DNA from: Candidatus Ancillula glyptotermitis
Lineage (GTDB): Bacteria > Actinomycetota > Actinomycetes > Actinomycetales > Bifidobacteriaceae
Direction: 5' to 3'
NCBI GenBank assembly: GCA_031268675.1
Contig: JAIRWY010000088.1
Coordinates: 1 to 43,558, forward strand
Length of the DNA stretch: 43,558 nucleotides
Part shown: positions 1 through 8,942 of the stretch, one piece after another
How the letters are laid out: each line of letters begins with the position of its first letter
How positions within the stretch are numbered: position 1 is the first letter of the stretch
Program-made: the position numbers and the translations under genes
The notes under the pieces: model-generated
Databases searched by the model: none
The model's input: the letters and a program-made list of their open reading frames with translations, nothing else
Told to the model about the DNA's origin: nothing

Positions 1-3000
1 ACTTTTGATCCGTCAAGCTTTCCTTTTTGTGTTCCATCATTTTCAACCTCTCCGCCAGGTTCTACGATTACGCGCCCAGTATTATCCACATGTAGTGTGC
101 CGCCATCTGCAATATACAACTTCCCAAATACATCAACAATTCCACCATCTGCAACAGTTAGTGTTTTTCCACTTGGGATGCTTACTTTTTCAACTGCAGA
201 AATAGTAAAAGTTCCACCACTTGGTATTTTCAGATCAGACTTGAGATCTACAAGTATAGTAGTGTTTGATGCATCAACAGAAAACTTATCCGAGCCAACC
301 AATATGCCGTTTTCTGGGTCATTACTTCCGCCTTTTATTGTAGTGGTCAAGATTATGGGGTGGTTCGTAATAGTCGTACTTGTCAAAGTATCGGTGTTAA
401 TACCACTTCCAGTTGCAATAATTGTTCCACCAGAAATATTAAAAGTGCTGGTTTGATCTAGGTTCTTTCCACTTCCTGCACCCATAGCCAAACAACTTTC
501 GGGCGCTAGTGCTGTAATTGATCCACCTGTGATATTTATATTGCCTACAGGAGCAAATTTACTACTACCAATTGCTGGAGAAGAAATATCTCCACAAGTA
601 TGCGGCAATAACTTTGCTGTAACTGCACCTCCAGAAATGTTGATTGTATAATGTTCTAGGTTATATGATTTGCTGTCAACATAAAGTTCATACGGATCTC
701 CACCACCAATTGCTGATGCATTGTCACCACCAATCGCATTAACAACTCCGCCGTTTATAGTTATATTTCCGCTAGCTCCAGAATATCCACCGCCGATACC
801 AGCTGCTCCAGTAGCACCAATTGCAGTAACATCTCCACCATTTATAGTAATATCTCCACCAGGTGAATATGCACCTCCTCCAATTCCTGCTCCACCAGCT
901 TGTTCTACTTCAGAACCTACACTAGAAAAATCAGCACCTTTTGCAAATATAGTTCCGCCATTAATTGTGATAGATCCTAGTCTTTCTTGTGATCCACCTC
1001 CAGTGCCTATTGCAGCAGCATCCCCCATTTCTTCAAGCTTGGTCTCAACACTTGCATTGAGAATTCCGTTTTTATTATTATCCCCGTCTGCACTTGTAAT
1101 CGTTAATTTGCTACCAGTAGGTACATATATTGCAGGAGATCTTGAATCAATGGTTTTCAAGGTATTAGTTCCTTTAAGATTAAGCGTGGCAGTGCCAAGA
1201 ACTGCAATTGGAGGTATATTCTCTTCAGAAATTATTTGAGCATCTACAAGCGTAATTGTCACTACTGAATCGACAGTCATCATTTTTATATGCTTTTTAG
1301 TTGTACTACCAGTAATAACCACATTTGCACCATTATCTATATAGTAACAATCCAAATTCCCGAGTTCGTATGCGCTGTAACAGTCTCTTAGCTGCCATCC
1401 AACACCATCAATTATACTTTCATCATTAAGATTGATAGTGGATGACCCTCGCACTCCGCTTATTGTTGAAGTTTTTACTATTCCACTTTTATATGTATTA
1501 TTGGCTTTAGATCTTGAAAAGATATAATATATGTTTTTCTCAGTATCAAGTCCTGAAAATGTAGTCTCAGTTTGCCATTTGTTATCAGTTGGTACTACAT
1601 TTTCTGTTGAAATTGCATATTCTATTTCCTGACCTGTTTGATAAATAAGAACTGCAGGATTTAGTACAATGCTTGTTGGCGTTAAAGATTTATATGATGT
1701 AGTTCCTATGTCAGATCCATTCAATTTACCTACTAAAGTTCCATGATTAGAAAAAGATCCATACACATCATGTATAGCATTAGCATTGTTAGAAATATCA
1801 AGAGTTCCAGTTGTTTCAACAGAAAGATTACCACTGAATTCTAGTTTGCCGTTATCTTGAATGCCCAAACTTCCATATATATTAAGTTTTCCACTAGTAT
1901 CAATGGATAATGTCTTGCCATTTGGTACAACGACTTTCCATCCCAAAGGTATAGCAAACCTACTATTTTCTGGAATAATAAAATTGACATTTAAAGTTAT
2001 TGTTTTAGTAGTAGCATTAATGTCTACATCAGCATCTCCAATTAGTGTTCCAGAGTTGGCGTTAGGTATATTCACATCAACTGCACTAAATGCACGTGCT
2101 AAAATTGTAGGATTTCCAAAAATATGCGGCGGAGATGAAATATGCGTAGAGTTAGACCCACTTAGCGTACTACCACTAATAATTCCAGCTGCAATAACTG
2201 TAGTGTACCCATCTACACTAGATATCATGGTTGTACTATCATGCGCATTACCTAATCCACCAATTGCAACCCCATGCGGATCATGCGGTACTGCAATAAC
2301 TGTCCCACTTTCTATAGATATGACACCAACCTTCTCACTTGCTGAATTTGCGCCAAGTGCAGAAGCATCTTGACCTCCGTACACAGTTATAGAATTATCG
2401 TAACCTATATCTCTATTTGAAGATGGCACTTCGACAGTCAAACTAGCATTACCTTTCACATTTAGACCCGCTTTATTATCTGCAGTTGCCTTTAATGTAT
2501 TGTTATTTTTTAAGTTAATATCTACATTTTCAGTGGTAAGAGTAAGTGGAGATTCAGTTTCTGATGTTATACTTACATTGTCCAAATTAACTATTGTATT
2601 CGCATTAGGAGACTCCGCACCAGTCACAACTACCCTCTTATTCGTGGTTGTACCTGAAATTGTTACATCTGCACCGCTGTTGATTGTGTACACGCTAGTT
2701 GTTGAATCGTAAGTCCAACCAGTACCACTTGTTTTTGTTTCTGCTTCGTCTGAAAGCTCGATATTTGTATCTGGGCTTGATAAAGGGGTTATAGTACTTA
2801 GTACACGTGAAGGTACTTGCGCGCTAATTTGCGTGTTTAAATGCGTTATATGGCTATTTGACTCCAAATCTTGCTCAGCAGAATGAGTTTGCACGCCGTT
2901 TTGGTCGTTTAAATGAGCTGCCGCGCCATTATCTTGCGCATCTTGCCCAGAACTAGCAGAATGTTCGCATAAAACTTTAGTTTTATTCAGATCTTGCACG

Positions 3001-3545
3001 TCTTGTTTAGCAGAACCAGCAGAACCGCCGCGTGAAACGTCAGTTTTACTCAAATCTCGTGCGCCTTGCCCATGATTAGCAGAATGTTTGCATAAAACTT
3101 CAGCTTTATTCAGATCTTGTGCGGTGTCTTCTGCAAATGCTGGTAGTTTTATAAATGTGAAGATGGAAAATGCAACAAGTGCAAAAACGGCAATAAGTGG
3201 AGTAATTTTTGCATGAAAATTGCGAAAATTACGCATATTCTGCATATTCTGCGCGCTTGAGTTCTTGTTGTTGTTCGTGCTTGTACTCTTAGTGCTGCTC
3301 GCGCTTGTACTTGTACACAATCTAGTGCGTGCATGTGCAAGATTTACTGCTCCTATTTTACCGCACTTTTTTATGCTTGTGCTAAATCCAGAGTTATTTA
3401 CACTACGCTTTATTTGTGCTTGTGCTAGATTTAGCAATATGTACATTGTTTTGCGCAAGTTGTTTACAGCTTGCACTGTTTTTCGCACTGTTTTTTCAGC
3501 TAGTTCGCCACTTCTACGCACATCCCTATCTGCACTTGAATTCAT
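1..3545 (-). CDS. Large secreted surface protein with beta-helix 'INGG...GIGGG' repeats (3' end outside window)
   Basis: One uninterrupted minus-strand frame runs from ATG 3545 past base 1, so at least 1181 residues are present and the C-terminus is missing. An AGGTGA site ends 10 nt before the ATG. Residues 1-112 are Ser/Asn/Lys-rich. A hydrophobic export segment follows at about 113-138 and ends PAFA-ED, like a signal-peptidase site. Three imperfect ~21-residue repeats (DLNKxxVLCxHSA type) come next. Two related domains then start with a Trp and a 'Y.INSGADVTISG' or 'YYIDNGANVVITG' strand. About six rungs of 'ITINGGxVxAxG...AGIGGG' lie near residues 848-1048. These rungs resemble the right-handed beta-helix repeats of Cthe_2159-type carbohydrate-binding surface proteins. 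The role is probably an adhesin or glycan-binding protein (inference). In-frame ATGs at 3245 and 3236 would give an ordinary signal peptide but lack a Shine-Dalgarno site. Confidence 0.85.
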   Translation of the reverse strand, partial: MNSSADRDVRRSGELAEKTVRKTVQAVNNLRKTMYILLNLAQAQIKRSVNNSGFSTSIKKCGKIGAVNLAHARTRLCTSTSASSTKSTSTNNNKNSSAQNMQNMRNFRNFHAKITPLIAVFALVAFSIFTFIKLPAFAEDTAQDLNKAEVLCKHSANHGQGARDLSKTDVSRGGSAGSAKQDVQDLNKTKVLCEHSASSGQDAQDNGAAAHLNDQNGVQTHSAEQDLESNSHITHLNTQISAQVPSRVLSTITPLSSPDTNIELSDEAETKTSGTGWTYDSTTSVYTINSGADVTISGTTTNKRVVVTGAESPNANTIVNLDNVSITSETESPLTLTTENVDINLKNNNTLKATADNKAGLNVKGNASLTVEVPSSNRDIGYDNSITVYGGQDASALGANSASEKVGVISIESGTVIAVPHDPHGVAIGGLGNAHDSTTMISSVDGYTTVIAAGIISGSTLSGSNSTHISSPPHIFGNPTILARAFSAVDVNIPNANSGTLIGDADVDINATTKTITLNVNFIIPENSRFAIPLGWKVVVPNGKTLSIDTSGKLNIYGSLGIQDNGKLEFSGNLSVETTGTLDISNNANAIHDVYGSFSNHGTLVGKLNGSDIGTTSYKSLTPTSIVLNPAVLIYQTGQEIEYAISTENVVPTDNKWQTETTFSGLDTEKNIYYIFSRSKANNTYKSGIVKTSTISGVRGSSTINLNDESIIDGVGWQLRDCYSAYELGNLDCYYIDNGANVVITGSTTKKHIKMMTVDSVVTITLVDAQIISEENIPPIAVLGTATLNLKGTNTLKTIDSRSPAIYVPTGSKLTITSADGDNNKNGILNASVETKLEEMGDAAAIGTGGGSQERLGSITINGGTIFAKGADFSSVGSEVEQAGGAGIGGGAYSPGGDITINGGDVTAIGATGAAGIGGGYSGASGNITINGGVVNAIGGDNASAIGGGDPYELYVDSKSYNLEHYTINISGGAVTAKLLPHTCGDISSPAIGSSKFAPVGNINITGGSITALAPESCLAMGAGSGKNLDQTSTFNISGGTIIATGSGINTDTLTSTTITNHPIILTTTIKGGSNDPENGILVGSDKFSVDASNTTILVDLKSDLKIPSGGTFTISAVEKVSIPSGKTLTVADGGIVDVFGKLYIADGGTLHVDNTGRVIVEPGGEVENDGTQKGKLDGSK
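2950..3122 (-). repeat. Three tandem ~21-codon repeats in the surface protein
   Basis: The blocks beginning at 2971, 3034 and 3094 on the plus strand are imperfect copies spaced 63 and 60 nt apart. They encode the DLNKAEVLCKHSA / DLSKTDVSRGGSA / DLNKTKVLCEHSA series just after the export signal. Two of the three copies carry a Cys. Confidence 0.75.
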
Positions 3546-3616
3546 CAACTCATCATCACCTGCAATACTCACTTACTTTTCTCCAATCAATATTTGTTTT
3601 CACCGTATATAGTGTT

Positions 3617-3622
3617 ATTATA
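3617..3622 (-). promoter_or_regulatory. Candidate -10 of the beta-helix surface protein gene
   Basis: TATAAT on the minus strand lies about 72 nt upstream of the ATG at 3545. No good -35 is visible at 16-18 nt, so this is a tentative call. It would give a leader of about 65 nt. Confidence 0.35.
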
Positions 3623-3754
3623 TACTATTTGATGAGTTGTTTATAAGATATTTTGGTTATTTTTAATATAAATTCCAACTAAATAGAAGTTTTTTGTATG
3701 ACCACTACAGAAAATTAGAAAAATAACTACAACTTTTCAATTATTCCACACTTT

Positions 3755-3788
3755 TAGTAGTTCTTAAAGTATAGTAGTTCTTAAAGTA
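3755..3788 (+). repeat. Perfect 17-bp tandem duplication
   Basis: The 17-mer TAGTAGTTCTTAAAGTA occurs twice head to tail at 3755-3771 and 3772-3788. It is in non-coding DNA just upstream of the pseudogene. It may be simple slippage. Confidence 0.85.
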
Positions 3789-3819
3789 CAGCAAAGTTTT
3801 GAATACTTAAGGGTCATAA

Positions 3820-4572
3820 ACTCTGAATTATAGATGCTATACTTCAAGACGTGCTGTCAATTTCAAGACTACTTCATATGAGGTTGCTCCAGATGTTCAG
3901 CCAAATGTGCATGTGCATATTTCAGATGTTGATGCTACTTGCGAGTATAAATCCGATGAGTTTGACAAAGCATGCACCAAAGAACACCTTATAATATGTC
4001 CGTATCTCCAATATACAAGAGTGGAATCATAGAGAACAAGATATATGTACGCAAATGGTAAATATCAAGGTGAAAAGGCGAACAAAAAGTTAAAGTACTT
4101 GGATTTCCAAGCGGAGAAGAAAACACAAACAGAAATGTCATGCGCATAGAATTTGCTCCGTCATACAAGTACATGAATACAGATGACAAATCTAATGCAG
4201 ATACTTGTACGTTCCTTGAAGATGTGCAGAAAGTCGCGTATAAAGAGCACCCAAATAATCAGCAAGATGCAAATTTAGAAGTTGCGACGTATATTGAGGT
4301 ATATGCGGTGTATAAAATACGATTCTTTCAAGTGGATTAGAGTACTTGGACAAGGTTGTGTTTCACTTTTTGCCAGATTTCAAACGATAATTTCCAATAA
4401 ACTACTTTCTGCTGATGTATAAGTGCGGCATGCATTCGCAAAAAGCAAAATTCTGATATAGCTATGAATGGTAATGTTGATGAAGAAAACGCAGGAAGTT
4501 GATGATAATATTCAGGGGGAGGTACATGTAAAAACTTCTTCTGGAGCAAATCCAGGTGGTTTTATAACCTAG
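3820..4572 (+). pseudogene. Frameshifted remnant of a surface-type protein gene
   Basis: Protein-like sequence continues across several frames. Frame one, open from 3820 to the TAG at 4030, gives AVNFKTTSYEVAPDVQPNVH and then an Asp/Glu/Cys-rich stretch. A second frame over about 3995-4060 gives YKSGIIENKIYVRK. A third gives NGKYQGEKANKKLK. A fourth, to the TAG at 4340, gives VLGFPSGEENTNRN and then MRIEFAPSYKYMN. A last piece ending at TAG 4570-4572 reads VHVKTSSGANPGGFIT. At least three or four frameshifts are needed to join them. The composition (many Asn, Asp, Lys, Tyr and aromatic beta-strand patterns) resembles the giant protein at 31091-40276, so a dead paralogue is likely, but I could not align them. 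Confidence 0.7.
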
Positions 4573-4651
4573 ACCTTCATTAAGGCTATTTATAAGCACG
4601 TGGTTTGATTTAAGGTGCTTATGTGTGCTATATACACATGTACTATTTTGA
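4530..4651 (+). repeat. Dispersed repeat, copy A
   Basis: The 122 bp match the reverse complement of 18377-18506 with three substitutions and one 8-bp indel. The first ~43 bp are the last codons and stop of the pseudogene (KTSS.AN.GGFIT-stop). The remaining ~80 bp are non-coding. They contain a hairpin TAG-A-CCTT/AAGG-CTA and a second stem ATAAGCAC/GTGCTTAT with a 15-nt loop. Confidence 0.92.
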
Positions 4652-4681
4652 ATTCAGCTACGCACATTCTAATCAAAATTC

Positions 4682-4690
4682 TGCTATAAT
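4682..4690 (+). promoter_or_regulatory. Extended -10 upstream of elp3
   Basis: TGCTATAAT is a TGn-extended -10. No convincing -35 is visible. The predicted start near 4697 leaves a leader of about 94 nt containing a 15-codon mini-ORF (ATG 4700). The segment from about 4673 to 4705 also has a degenerate second copy at 4447-4480. Confidence 0.45.
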
Positions 4691-4790
4691 GGTAATGTTG
4701 ATGAAAGTTAACAGTCTCTGTTTTGGAACCACTAGAACAAGGTTTTAGAAGTGTTTGCAAAGTGCATGAGTCAAGTCGGCCAGAGATACT

Positions 4791-6827
4791 ATGGAGCAGA
4801 TAGTTCGAACGCTTCTAGCGCTAATTTCTGCAGAACAAGAATCTGCAGTTGTTGGTTTGTCATGTGGAAACTTGCATGATGATGCTGGTCATGAAAATTA
4901 TAGCAACGACCACAATAGTAACCGCGACAGTACAAACAGCGGAAAAAACGACCGAAAGATGATCCAAGCAGCTGCAGTTATGAACGGTTTTACAGGTGGC
5001 TTAATTTCCAAGAAGCGGCTTTTGCCAATCTACCTCAAGCATACTCGCGAGTTCTGGGGAGCCAGCGAAAAAGTTGACGCGAAGATGCGCCAAATTCTGC
5101 AAATAAAACCGCGCAGGACGGCTTCTGGTGTAGCAACAATCACAGTGATGACAAAACCTTGGACCTGCTTAAGTGCATGCATTTACTGCCCCAATGATGT
5201 GCGCATGCCCAAGAGTTATCTTGCTGATGAGCCTGTATGCCAGCGAGCACTCCGAGTGTATTTTGACCCCTACTTGCAGGTGATTTCCAGACTCCGCGCG
5301 CTCAAGCAAATGGGACACCAGACAAATAAGATTGAGTTGATTATTCTTGGTGGTACTTTTACTGACTACCCAGTGGAATATCAGAACTGGTTTATACATG
5401 AACTTTTCCGTGGATTAAACGACTCAGACTTTTCTTCAAAATCTGTTGAAACTACGCCTTATATAAGTGGTAATGAGCAAATGAAAGATAAATATGCACC
5501 AGTTATAGGTAATACGCCAAAAGCAGAAGCGCAGGTCAAGGCTCGCAAGGCATTTTATAAACAAGTTGGGTTACTAAATGTACGCAATGAAATTGATGAA
5601 CAAATGAAAACTACTCAAAAAATGGTGCTAAATCAGGAGTTAACGTATAACCTAGCAATCCGCACTCTTTACCTAGAAAATGATGCATGGAAAGCAGTTG
5701 CAGAATTTCAAAAGTCTACTATGGATGAAATTATCAAGCAGCAGAAACTTAATGAACACAGTACGCATAGAGTGGTTGGACTAGTTGTTGAAACTCGTCC
5801 TGATACTCTCAACACCAAGAAAATGCTGCACCTAAGGCAACTTGGCTGTACTAAAGTTCAAATTGGTTTGCAAAGCCTTGACGAAAAAGTACTTAAGGCG
5901 AACCATCGGAATATAACGCTAGATGAAATTACCAATGCTTTTGCTCTTTTGCGCTTGTACGGTTTTAAGATCCACATTCACTTCATGATGAATTTATATA
6001 CTTCAAATCCTTATAAAGACTTGTTGGACTACGAGAAATTAGTGACAGATCCTAGATTTTTACCAGATGAGATTAAACTGTATCCGTGTATGCTAGTGGA
6101 TGGAACGCCTTTGAAATCGCTATATGAAACAGGTGATTGGACACCATATTCACACGATGAACTAGTTACTTTACTTGCTAAATGCACTAAGAAGACCCCC
6201 CGTTATGCCCGTATTTCACGCATGATTAGAGATATTTCCGCTGCTGATATTTTAGCTGGCAATAAAAAGAGCAATTTACGACAAACTGTTGATATTGAGC
6301 TAAATAAGGAGTTTGAGAACGCAGACACGACCAACAGAATCTGCATAAACGAGATACGATATAGAGAAATTGGTACAAAAAACATCAACACATCTGCCTT
6401 GCAAATGCGCACTCATAGTTATCAAACTAATTATACCACAGAATACTTCATCGAGTGGATAACGGAGCAAGATTTAATTGCAGGATTTTTGCGCCTGAGC
6501 ATTCCAACTGCTGATATTCTAGGTGTAGATAAGCAAAATGACCCATTCTCAGGCTCAATACTAGACCACGCGATGATTAGGGAAGTGCATATATACGGTG
6601 CATCGGTAGCGCTAAATCCTCAAGAATTATCAGGAGCAAGCAAAACCCAGCACAAGGGTTTAGGGCGCAAGTTAATTGCTGAGGCTGAAAATATCGCGCG
6701 CATGCATAATCGGAAGTTCATACGGGTAATTAGTGCTGTTGGTACGCGTGATTACTACAGAAAGCAGGGTTTTTCAGACTCTGAGTTGTACCAGATTAAG
6801 GAACTAAAGGTAGAACCAGATGAATAA
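4791..6827 (+). CDS. elp3: Elp3-type tRNA U34 carboxymethyl synthase (radical SAM + GNAT)
   Basis: Single-chain Elp3 enzymes use acetyl-CoA and S-adenosylmethionine to add the carboxymethyl precursor at C5 of wobble uridine 34 in tRNA. The protein has 678 residues. The radical-SAM cysteines are C126, C130 and C133 (CLSACIYC). They are followed by the Elp3 signature PKSYLADEP, by RALKQMGHQTNKIELIILGG, and later by VVGLVVETRPD and QIGLQSLDE. A GNAT acetyltransferase domain fills roughly residues 560-675, with the acetyl-CoA loop QHKGLG and the ending GTRDYYRKQGF. Length and domain order fit prokaryotic Elp3. ATG 4791 is the first start after an in-frame TGA. No clear Shine-Dalgarno site precedes it. 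It overlaps the methyltransferase gene by 8 nt. Elp3 is patchy in bacteria, so transfer is possible. Confidence 0.93.
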   Translation: MEQIVRTLLALISAEQESAVVGLSCGNLHDDAGHENYSNDHNSNRDSTNSGKNDRKMIQAAAVMNGFTGGLISKKRLLPIYLKHTREFWGASEKVDAKMRQILQIKPRRTASGVATITVMTKPWTCLSACIYCPNDVRMPKSYLADEPVCQRALRVYFDPYLQVISRLRALKQMGHQTNKIELIILGGTFTDYPVEYQNWFIHELFRGLNDSDFSSKSVETTPYISGNEQMKDKYAPVIGNTPKAEAQVKARKAFYKQVGLLNVRNEIDEQMKTTQKMVLNQELTYNLAIRTLYLENDAWKAVAEFQKSTMDEIIKQQKLNEHSTHRVVGLVVETRPDTLNTKKMLHLRQLGCTKVQIGLQSLDEKVLKANHRNITLDEITNAFALLRLYGFKIHIHFMMNLYTSNPYKDLLDYEKLVTDPRFLPDEIKLYPCMLVDGTPLKSLYETGDWTPYSHDELVTLLAKCTKKTPRYARISRMIRDISAADILAGNKKSNLRQTVDIELNKEFENADTTNRICINEIRYREIGTKNINTSALQMRTHSYQTNYTTEYFIEWITEQDLIAGFLRLSIPTADILGVDKQNDPFSGSILDHAMIREVHIYGASVALNPQELSGASKTQHKGLGRKLIAEAENIARMHNRKFIRVISAVGTRDYYRKQGFSDSELYQIKELKVEPDE

Positions 6828-7731
6828 AGTTGCAGCTGAGTTCCTCGCGAACCTAAATAATGAGTTCTACAACAATAATGCACAGTCATTTGCTAGTACA
6901 CGGAAAACGGCGTGGACTGGATGGGACTTGGGCATGCAGATTATTAGCAAGGATATGAAAAACCAGCAACTTAACGCTCATCTAAATAGTTCTTTTTACC
7001 TAAATTTGAATCACAAAATAACTACTCAGGATACAGAAAGTATGCTAAATACCCCAGATCAGCAAATATCTGCACATAATAGTATACCATTTCAAATTTT
7101 GGATATTGCAGCAGGAAATTTGCGTTTTGAGCAGTTTGTACGCAATAAATACCCAGATCTTTGCTCAAAATTTACTGCAATTGACCACTCACAGGAGCTG
7201 TTTGACTCTTCAGAGTTTATGAATGATGATGTTGAATTTATTAGAGAAGATGTTGTGGAGAAAATACTCTACGGGCAAAAAATATGCAGCAAAAAGGCGG
7301 ATCTTGTGGCTTGTTTTGGGTTTATGCATCATGTGCCAGGTTTTGATAATAGAAAGCAGTTCTTTAACCAACTTGCAGAAATTACACGCCCAGGAGGTTA
7401 TCTATTCGTGTCATTTTGGGGATTTGCAAACACCGAACCAGGATTAAAAAAAGCGCACAACTTCACAGCTGAATTTATGGCATATGATGATTTGTACAAA
7501 GCACATTGCTGTAATTTAACTGAAGAATTAGAGCATGATGATTACTTTTTGGGGTGGAAGAATAACGGAACATATAGATATTGCCACAACTTTCAAGATG
7601 AAGAAATTGACCAGCTTAAATTTGCTCTTGAAGTAAATGGACAGTTCACACTCATCAAGAAATATAAAGCTGATGGCAAATCAGGCGCTGAAAACACGTA
7701 CTTGGTTATGCGGCGAAACAGTGCATATTAA
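6820..7731 (+). CDS. Trm9-like class I SAM methyltransferase, partner of Elp3
   Basis: The 303-residue protein begins NLNNEFYNNNAQSFASTRKTAW, a pattern like the FY..hA..Fs.TR..pWp start of Trm9/ALKBH8-type tRNA methyltransferases. A Rossmann SAM-binding core follows: ILDIAAGN (motif I, with AAG for the usual GCG), the acidic strand end FTAID, and CFGFMHHVPG..NRKQFF with LAEITRPGGYLFVSFW. The C-terminal half has DDYFLGWKNNGTYRYCHNF. Yeast Trm9 methylates the carboxymethyl group made by Elp3 to give mcm5U34. The 8-nt overlap with elp3 suggests translational coupling and the same pathway. That function is inferred from family resemblance and context. No Trm112-like partner is in the window. Confidence 0.78.
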   Translation: MNKVAAEFLANLNNEFYNNNAQSFASTRKTAWTGWDLGMQIISKDMKNQQLNAHLNSSFYLNLNHKITTQDTESMLNTPDQQISAHNSIPFQILDIAAGNLRFEQFVRNKYPDLCSKFTAIDHSQELFDSSEFMNDDVEFIREDVVEKILYGQKICSKKADLVACFGFMHHVPGFDNRKQFFNQLAEITRPGGYLFVSFWGFANTEPGLKKAHNFTAEFMAYDDLYKAHCCNLTEELEHDDYFLGWKNNGTYRYCHNFQDEEIDQLKFALEVNGQFTLIKKYKADGKSGAENTYLVMRRNSAY

Positions 7732-7816
7732 CTACTACTGTATTGCCATCTGTGCAACTTCTAGCCACGCAAGCACAGTAAATTGCAACCACTTGTAAAT
7801 AAACATCATCTATAAG

Positions 7817-7889
7817 AGCGGATGACGAGACTCGAACTCGCGACCCTAACCTTGGCAAGGTTATGCGCTACCAACTGCGCTACATCCGC
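7817..7889 (-). tRNA. tRNA-Gly (anticodon GCC)
   Basis: The minus strand folds as a 73-nt cloverleaf without encoded CCA. The acceptor stem pairs GCGGATG with CATCCGC and the discriminator is T. The D-arm is GCGCAGTTGGTAGCGC. The anticodon stem TAACC/GGTTA encloses loop TTGCCAA, and the T-arm contains GTTCGAGTC. It is transcribed alone from a consensus promoter. Confidence 0.97.
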
Positions 7890-7897
7890 ACAAGTAT

Positions 7898-7926
7898 ATT
7901 ATACCACACATCCTTATGCGTGTCAA
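7898..7926 (-). promoter_or_regulatory. Consensus promoter of tRNA-Gly
   Basis: On the minus strand there is TTGACA (7926-7921), a 17-nt spacer and TATAAT (7903-7898), preceded by the extended element TGTGG. The predicted start is G 7891, leaving only a 2-nt 5' leader before the mature tRNA. Confidence 0.9.
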
Positions 7927-7947
7927 GTATCTGTTGAACAAACTCCA

Positions 7948-8661
7948 CTACCCATTTGGATTATTAACACACTTCAAGAATGTATCACTATCTTCTTTAC
8001 TAGGAGATTTATCACTATTAGAATATTTATCAACAATTCCGTGCTTTTTCTCGTCCGTTCCACCAAAATCGTACTTGAATTCATCAACTGTATAATCTTC
8101 AGGTGCAAGTTTTTCCTCCTTAAGACAACTAACTCGTTGTTCATCTGTTGCATAAACTGTGCTACCATTTGGATAATGTATTGCGTTATAAACCATTTCA
8201 AAATTTGAATAGTCAGTTTCTTGCCAACATTTCATTTCGGCATTAAGTTCTTTTTGAGATTGTTCATCCGCAATTTTGTCATCAGTTGAAAAATCTCCAG
8301 GCATTTTTATACTTTCCCTGTCTGGTCCACCTTCATGTTTTTCAAAAGCCACTTCATAACCAAGTTTATGCATACAACTAATATACATATCTCGTACATC
8401 GTGAAAATCTTGTTCAGAAAAATCTCCATCAGATAGTAACTTTGCAGCTTTTTGGTTCTTGGTGTTCTTATACAAGTCATAAATCTCAGATCCATGCTCG
8501 CCAGTAAAACTAGATTTATCTACATCCCTAGAAACTGGTGCTATATCATCACTAGCATTATTTGAAGAAGTACAACTAGTTAGTGAAACGATTAAAACAG
8601 TTGCAAATGCAAAAACAGATATTACAGCAAGTAACTTGTTACCAACTTTTACCATATTCAC
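7948..8661 (-). CDS. Hypothetical lipoprotein
   Basis: The 237-residue protein has a lipoprotein signal: a basic start (MNMVKVGNK), a hydrophobic stretch and the lipobox LTSC, with Cys near residue 30. The mature part is acidic and Lys-rich, with several Cys and Trp residues and no domain I recognise. The start is GTG 8661, five nt after a GAGGAG site; ATG 8655 is the alternative but lies farther from that site. It is a single-gene unit reading toward the tRNA. The cell location would be the outer face of the membrane. No function is proposed. Confidence 0.82.
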   Translation of the reverse strand: MNMVKVGNKLLAVISVFAFATVLIVSLTSCTSSNNASDDIAPVSRDVDKSSFTGEHGSEIYDLYKNTKNQKAAKLLSDGDFSEQDFHDVRDMYISCMHKLGYEVAFEKHEGGPDRESIKMPGDFSTDDKIADEQSQKELNAEMKCWQETDYSNFEMVYNAIHYPNGSTVYATDEQRVSCLKEEKLAPEDYTVDEFKYDFGGTDEKKHGIVDKYSNSDKSPSKEDSDTFLKCVNNPNG

Positions 8662-8718
8662 ATCATCTCCTCAAGATGAATAACCTTTAACTGCAAGCTT
8701 TCTACTTACAACAAGTTC

Positions 8719-8749
8719 ATTATAACAATAAGTGGCTTGTATAAGTCAA
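8719..8749 (-). promoter_or_regulatory. Probable promoter of the lipoprotein gene
   Basis: TTGACT (8749-8744) and TGTTATAAT, with its -10 hexamer at 8724-8719, are separated by 19 nt. The spacing is long, but the extended -10 compensates. The leader would be about 50 nt with a strong GAGGAG site. Confidence 0.5.
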
Positions 8750-8942
8750 GCAAGGTTCTGTCAATATTTGAAGTAGAAGGTTTTACAAGCTGCAAAATGA
8801 AGAAACTGCAAATGTTATTCACATTGGTAATTCAAAAATCTAGTTATTGACATTTTACAAGAAGTAGAAAATTCCATCTGTAAACACGCTGTATACTTAA
8901 TACAAGAACAAGTTAAATAAGTTATTGTGGAAAGGAAAGATT

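Noticed and set aside
97-3646. Plus-strand ORFs such as 97-456, 721-1239, 1861-2373 and 3220-3612
   Set aside because: They are antisense to the large surface protein and are made of reversed repeat codons (Pro/Ser/Val-rich), with no ribosome sites.
3755-3788. CRISPR-like repeat
   Set aside because: Only two 17-bp units directly adjoining, with no spacers and no cas genes.
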